Positions 45,954-46,635 of a stretch of 46,635 nt of DNA are shown piece after piece. The number at the start of each line of letters is the position of its first letter. Within the stretch, counting starts at the first letter, position 1. Origin of the DNA: CAYZEE01 sp964477485 (GTDB lineage: Bacteria > Patescibacteriota > Microgenomatia > Levybacterales > UBA12049); contig CAYZEE010000002.1 in the NCBI GenBank assembly GCA_964477485.1, positions 1 through 46,635 of the forward strand. Reading direction: 5' to 3'. A program made the translations under genes and the position numbers. The notes under the pieces were generated by a model, which saw nothing but the letters and a program-made list of their open reading frames with translations, did no database searches and was not told the DNA's origin.

Positions 45954-46635
45954 ATGTTTGAAAACGCGCGCATAAAACTTACTGCCTGGTATCTTGTAAT
46001 AATAATTGTAATAAGTCTTATTTTCACTTTCTCGATCTATGCGAGAATAAACAGAGAACTTGAACATTTTGAGAAATTTCAAGTTAGATTTCATGAAGGA
46101 ACAGTTTTACAGAATATAAGTGGTTCAAGACTAGGCCGAATAGCTCCAGAGGAAATAGCGGGTGCGAGAAGCAGATTTATTATAGCTTTGGTGTTGTTAA
46201 ATTTGGGAATTATGATTTTTGCGGGAGGAGCGGGATATATTTTAGCAGGATTAACGCTCCGCCCGATTAAAAATATGGTCGATGAACAAAATCGATTTAT
46301 AGCAGATTCTTCTCATGAATTTCGGACTCCTCTGACATCTCTTCGATCTGAAATCGAGGTCGGGCTTAGAAATAGAAAAATGACTTTGGAAGAAGCAAGA
46401 AGGCTTTTGGAAAGCAATCTTGAGGAAGTATTGGGTTTGCAGATATTATCGGATGATCTTTTAGAACTTGCTCAAAACGGGACGTCTATAAAAAAAGTTG
46501 AAGAATTTTCTTTACCCTCATCTGTCAATGCTTCAATAAAAAAAATTAACAATCTTGCTGGAAAAAAACACATAAAGATTGAAAATAATGTAAAAGATGT
46601 TAAAATCAAAGGTGTAAAAGACAGAATTATAGAAG
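45954..46635 (+). CDS. Sensor histidine kinase, 3' end beyond the window
   Basis: Translation from the ATG at 45954 gives 227 codons open to the window edge. The start MFENARIKLTAWYLVIIIVISLIFTFSIY provides the first transmembrane helix. A short extracytoplasmic segment (about residues 30-73) and a second helix (about 74-98, FIIALVLLNLGIMIFAGGAGYILAG) follow. LTLRPIKNMVDEQNRFIADSSHEFRTPLTSLRSEIEVGL is then a HisKA domain with the phospho-acceptor His. The ATPase domain lies outside the window. The small sensor loop suggests that it senses a membrane or envelope cue. It pairs with the upstream regulator. Confidence 0.93.
   Translation, partial: MFENARIKLTAWYLVIIIVISLIFTFSIYARINRELEHFEKFQVRFHEGTVLQNISGSRLGRIAPEEIAGARSRFIIALVLLNLGIMIFAGGAGYILAGLTLRPIKNMVDEQNRFIADSSHEFRTPLTSLRSEIEVGLRNRKMTLEEARRLLESNLEEVLGLQILSDDLLELAQNGTSIKKVEEFSLPSSVNASIKKINNLAGKKHIKIENNVKDVKIKGVKDRIIE

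Noticed and set aside
1..46635. UGA recoded to glycine, as in some candidate-phylum bacteria
   Set aside because: Several clear genes end with TGA followed closely by the next start (for example the ITPase gene at 12418-12420), no conserved protein is interrupted by TGA, and an RF2 gene is present.

Overview
The window is AT-rich, densely packed bacterial DNA that reads best as a chromosome segment of a Candidate Phyla Radiation (Patescibacteria) bacterium, probably of the Microgenomates group. This rests on tiny intergenic gaps, short variants of usually longer enzymes (TsaB, MGMT-like, RmlA), a class I lysyl-tRNA synthetase, an archaeal-type CoaD/DUF359 fusion, VanW, CAP and lamin-tail surface proteins, and several nucleotidyltransferase-fold proteins of the kind common in that group. 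TGA is used as a normal stop, so this is not a code-25 lineage. The placement is inference from gene content; no marker gene was compared. I see no tRNA, rRNA, CRISPR array, transposon or prophage.

Layout. 0-4.4 kb (minus strand): an unknown protein, then tsaD, a DUF192 protein, a cytidylyltransferase-like protein and vanW. 4.4-8.3 kb (plus): a membrane-anchored solute-binding protein, a nucleotidyltransferase-like protein, a two-domain CoA enzyme (PPAT plus GTP-dependent dephospho-CoA kinase) and greA behind an attenuator-like leader. 8.3-13.7 kb: a possible ACT protein (minus), an unknown protein, a GNAT, then lysS, an ITPase and serS. 13.7-13.95 kb: a complete micro-unit with promoter, strong Shine-Dalgarno, a 9-codon poly-lysine ORF, competing hairpins and a terminator, just ahead of secA. 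14-22 kb: secA, a polytopic membrane protein, Nudix, D-2-hydroxyacid dehydrogenase and lipase-like genes, then DUF1003, MGMT-like and MazG-like genes (minus). 22-31 kb: an anchored protein, an Nramp relative, prfB, ftsE-ftsX with a coiled-coil C39-type peptidase, a lamin-tail protein, and tsaE-tsaC-tsaB, which with tsaD completes the bacterial t6A set. 31-42.5 kb: a long, tightly overlapping operon for surface polysaccharide (CAP protein, RmlA/B/D-like, Ugd, Rmd, Gmd, Uxs, a DPM-GtrA fusion and a GT-C transferase). 42.5-46.6 kb: an FMN-binding exported protein, ApbE, an RnfD/NqrB-like membrane domain fused to a ferredoxin-reductase domain, and an OmpR-type two-component system whose kinase runs off the end.

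Most striking points. (1) The last cluster looks like a minimal flavin-based trans-membrane electron-transfer module with its own two-component system. The promoters of the FMN-protein gene and of the regulator gene carry the same TTCAG-N6-TTCAG direct repeat, 11 bp apart and 10 bp upstream of the -10, which is the geometry of an OmpR/PhoB-family operator. (2) The poly-lysine micro-ORF sits ahead of secA. (3) Many first genes of transcription units have a -10 hexamer 6-8 nt before the start codon, implying widespread leaderless mRNAs. (4) The CoaD-DUF359 fusion would carry out the last two CoA steps in archaeal style. (5) FtsEX is paired with a C39-like rather than a known M23, CHAP or NlpC/P60 partner.
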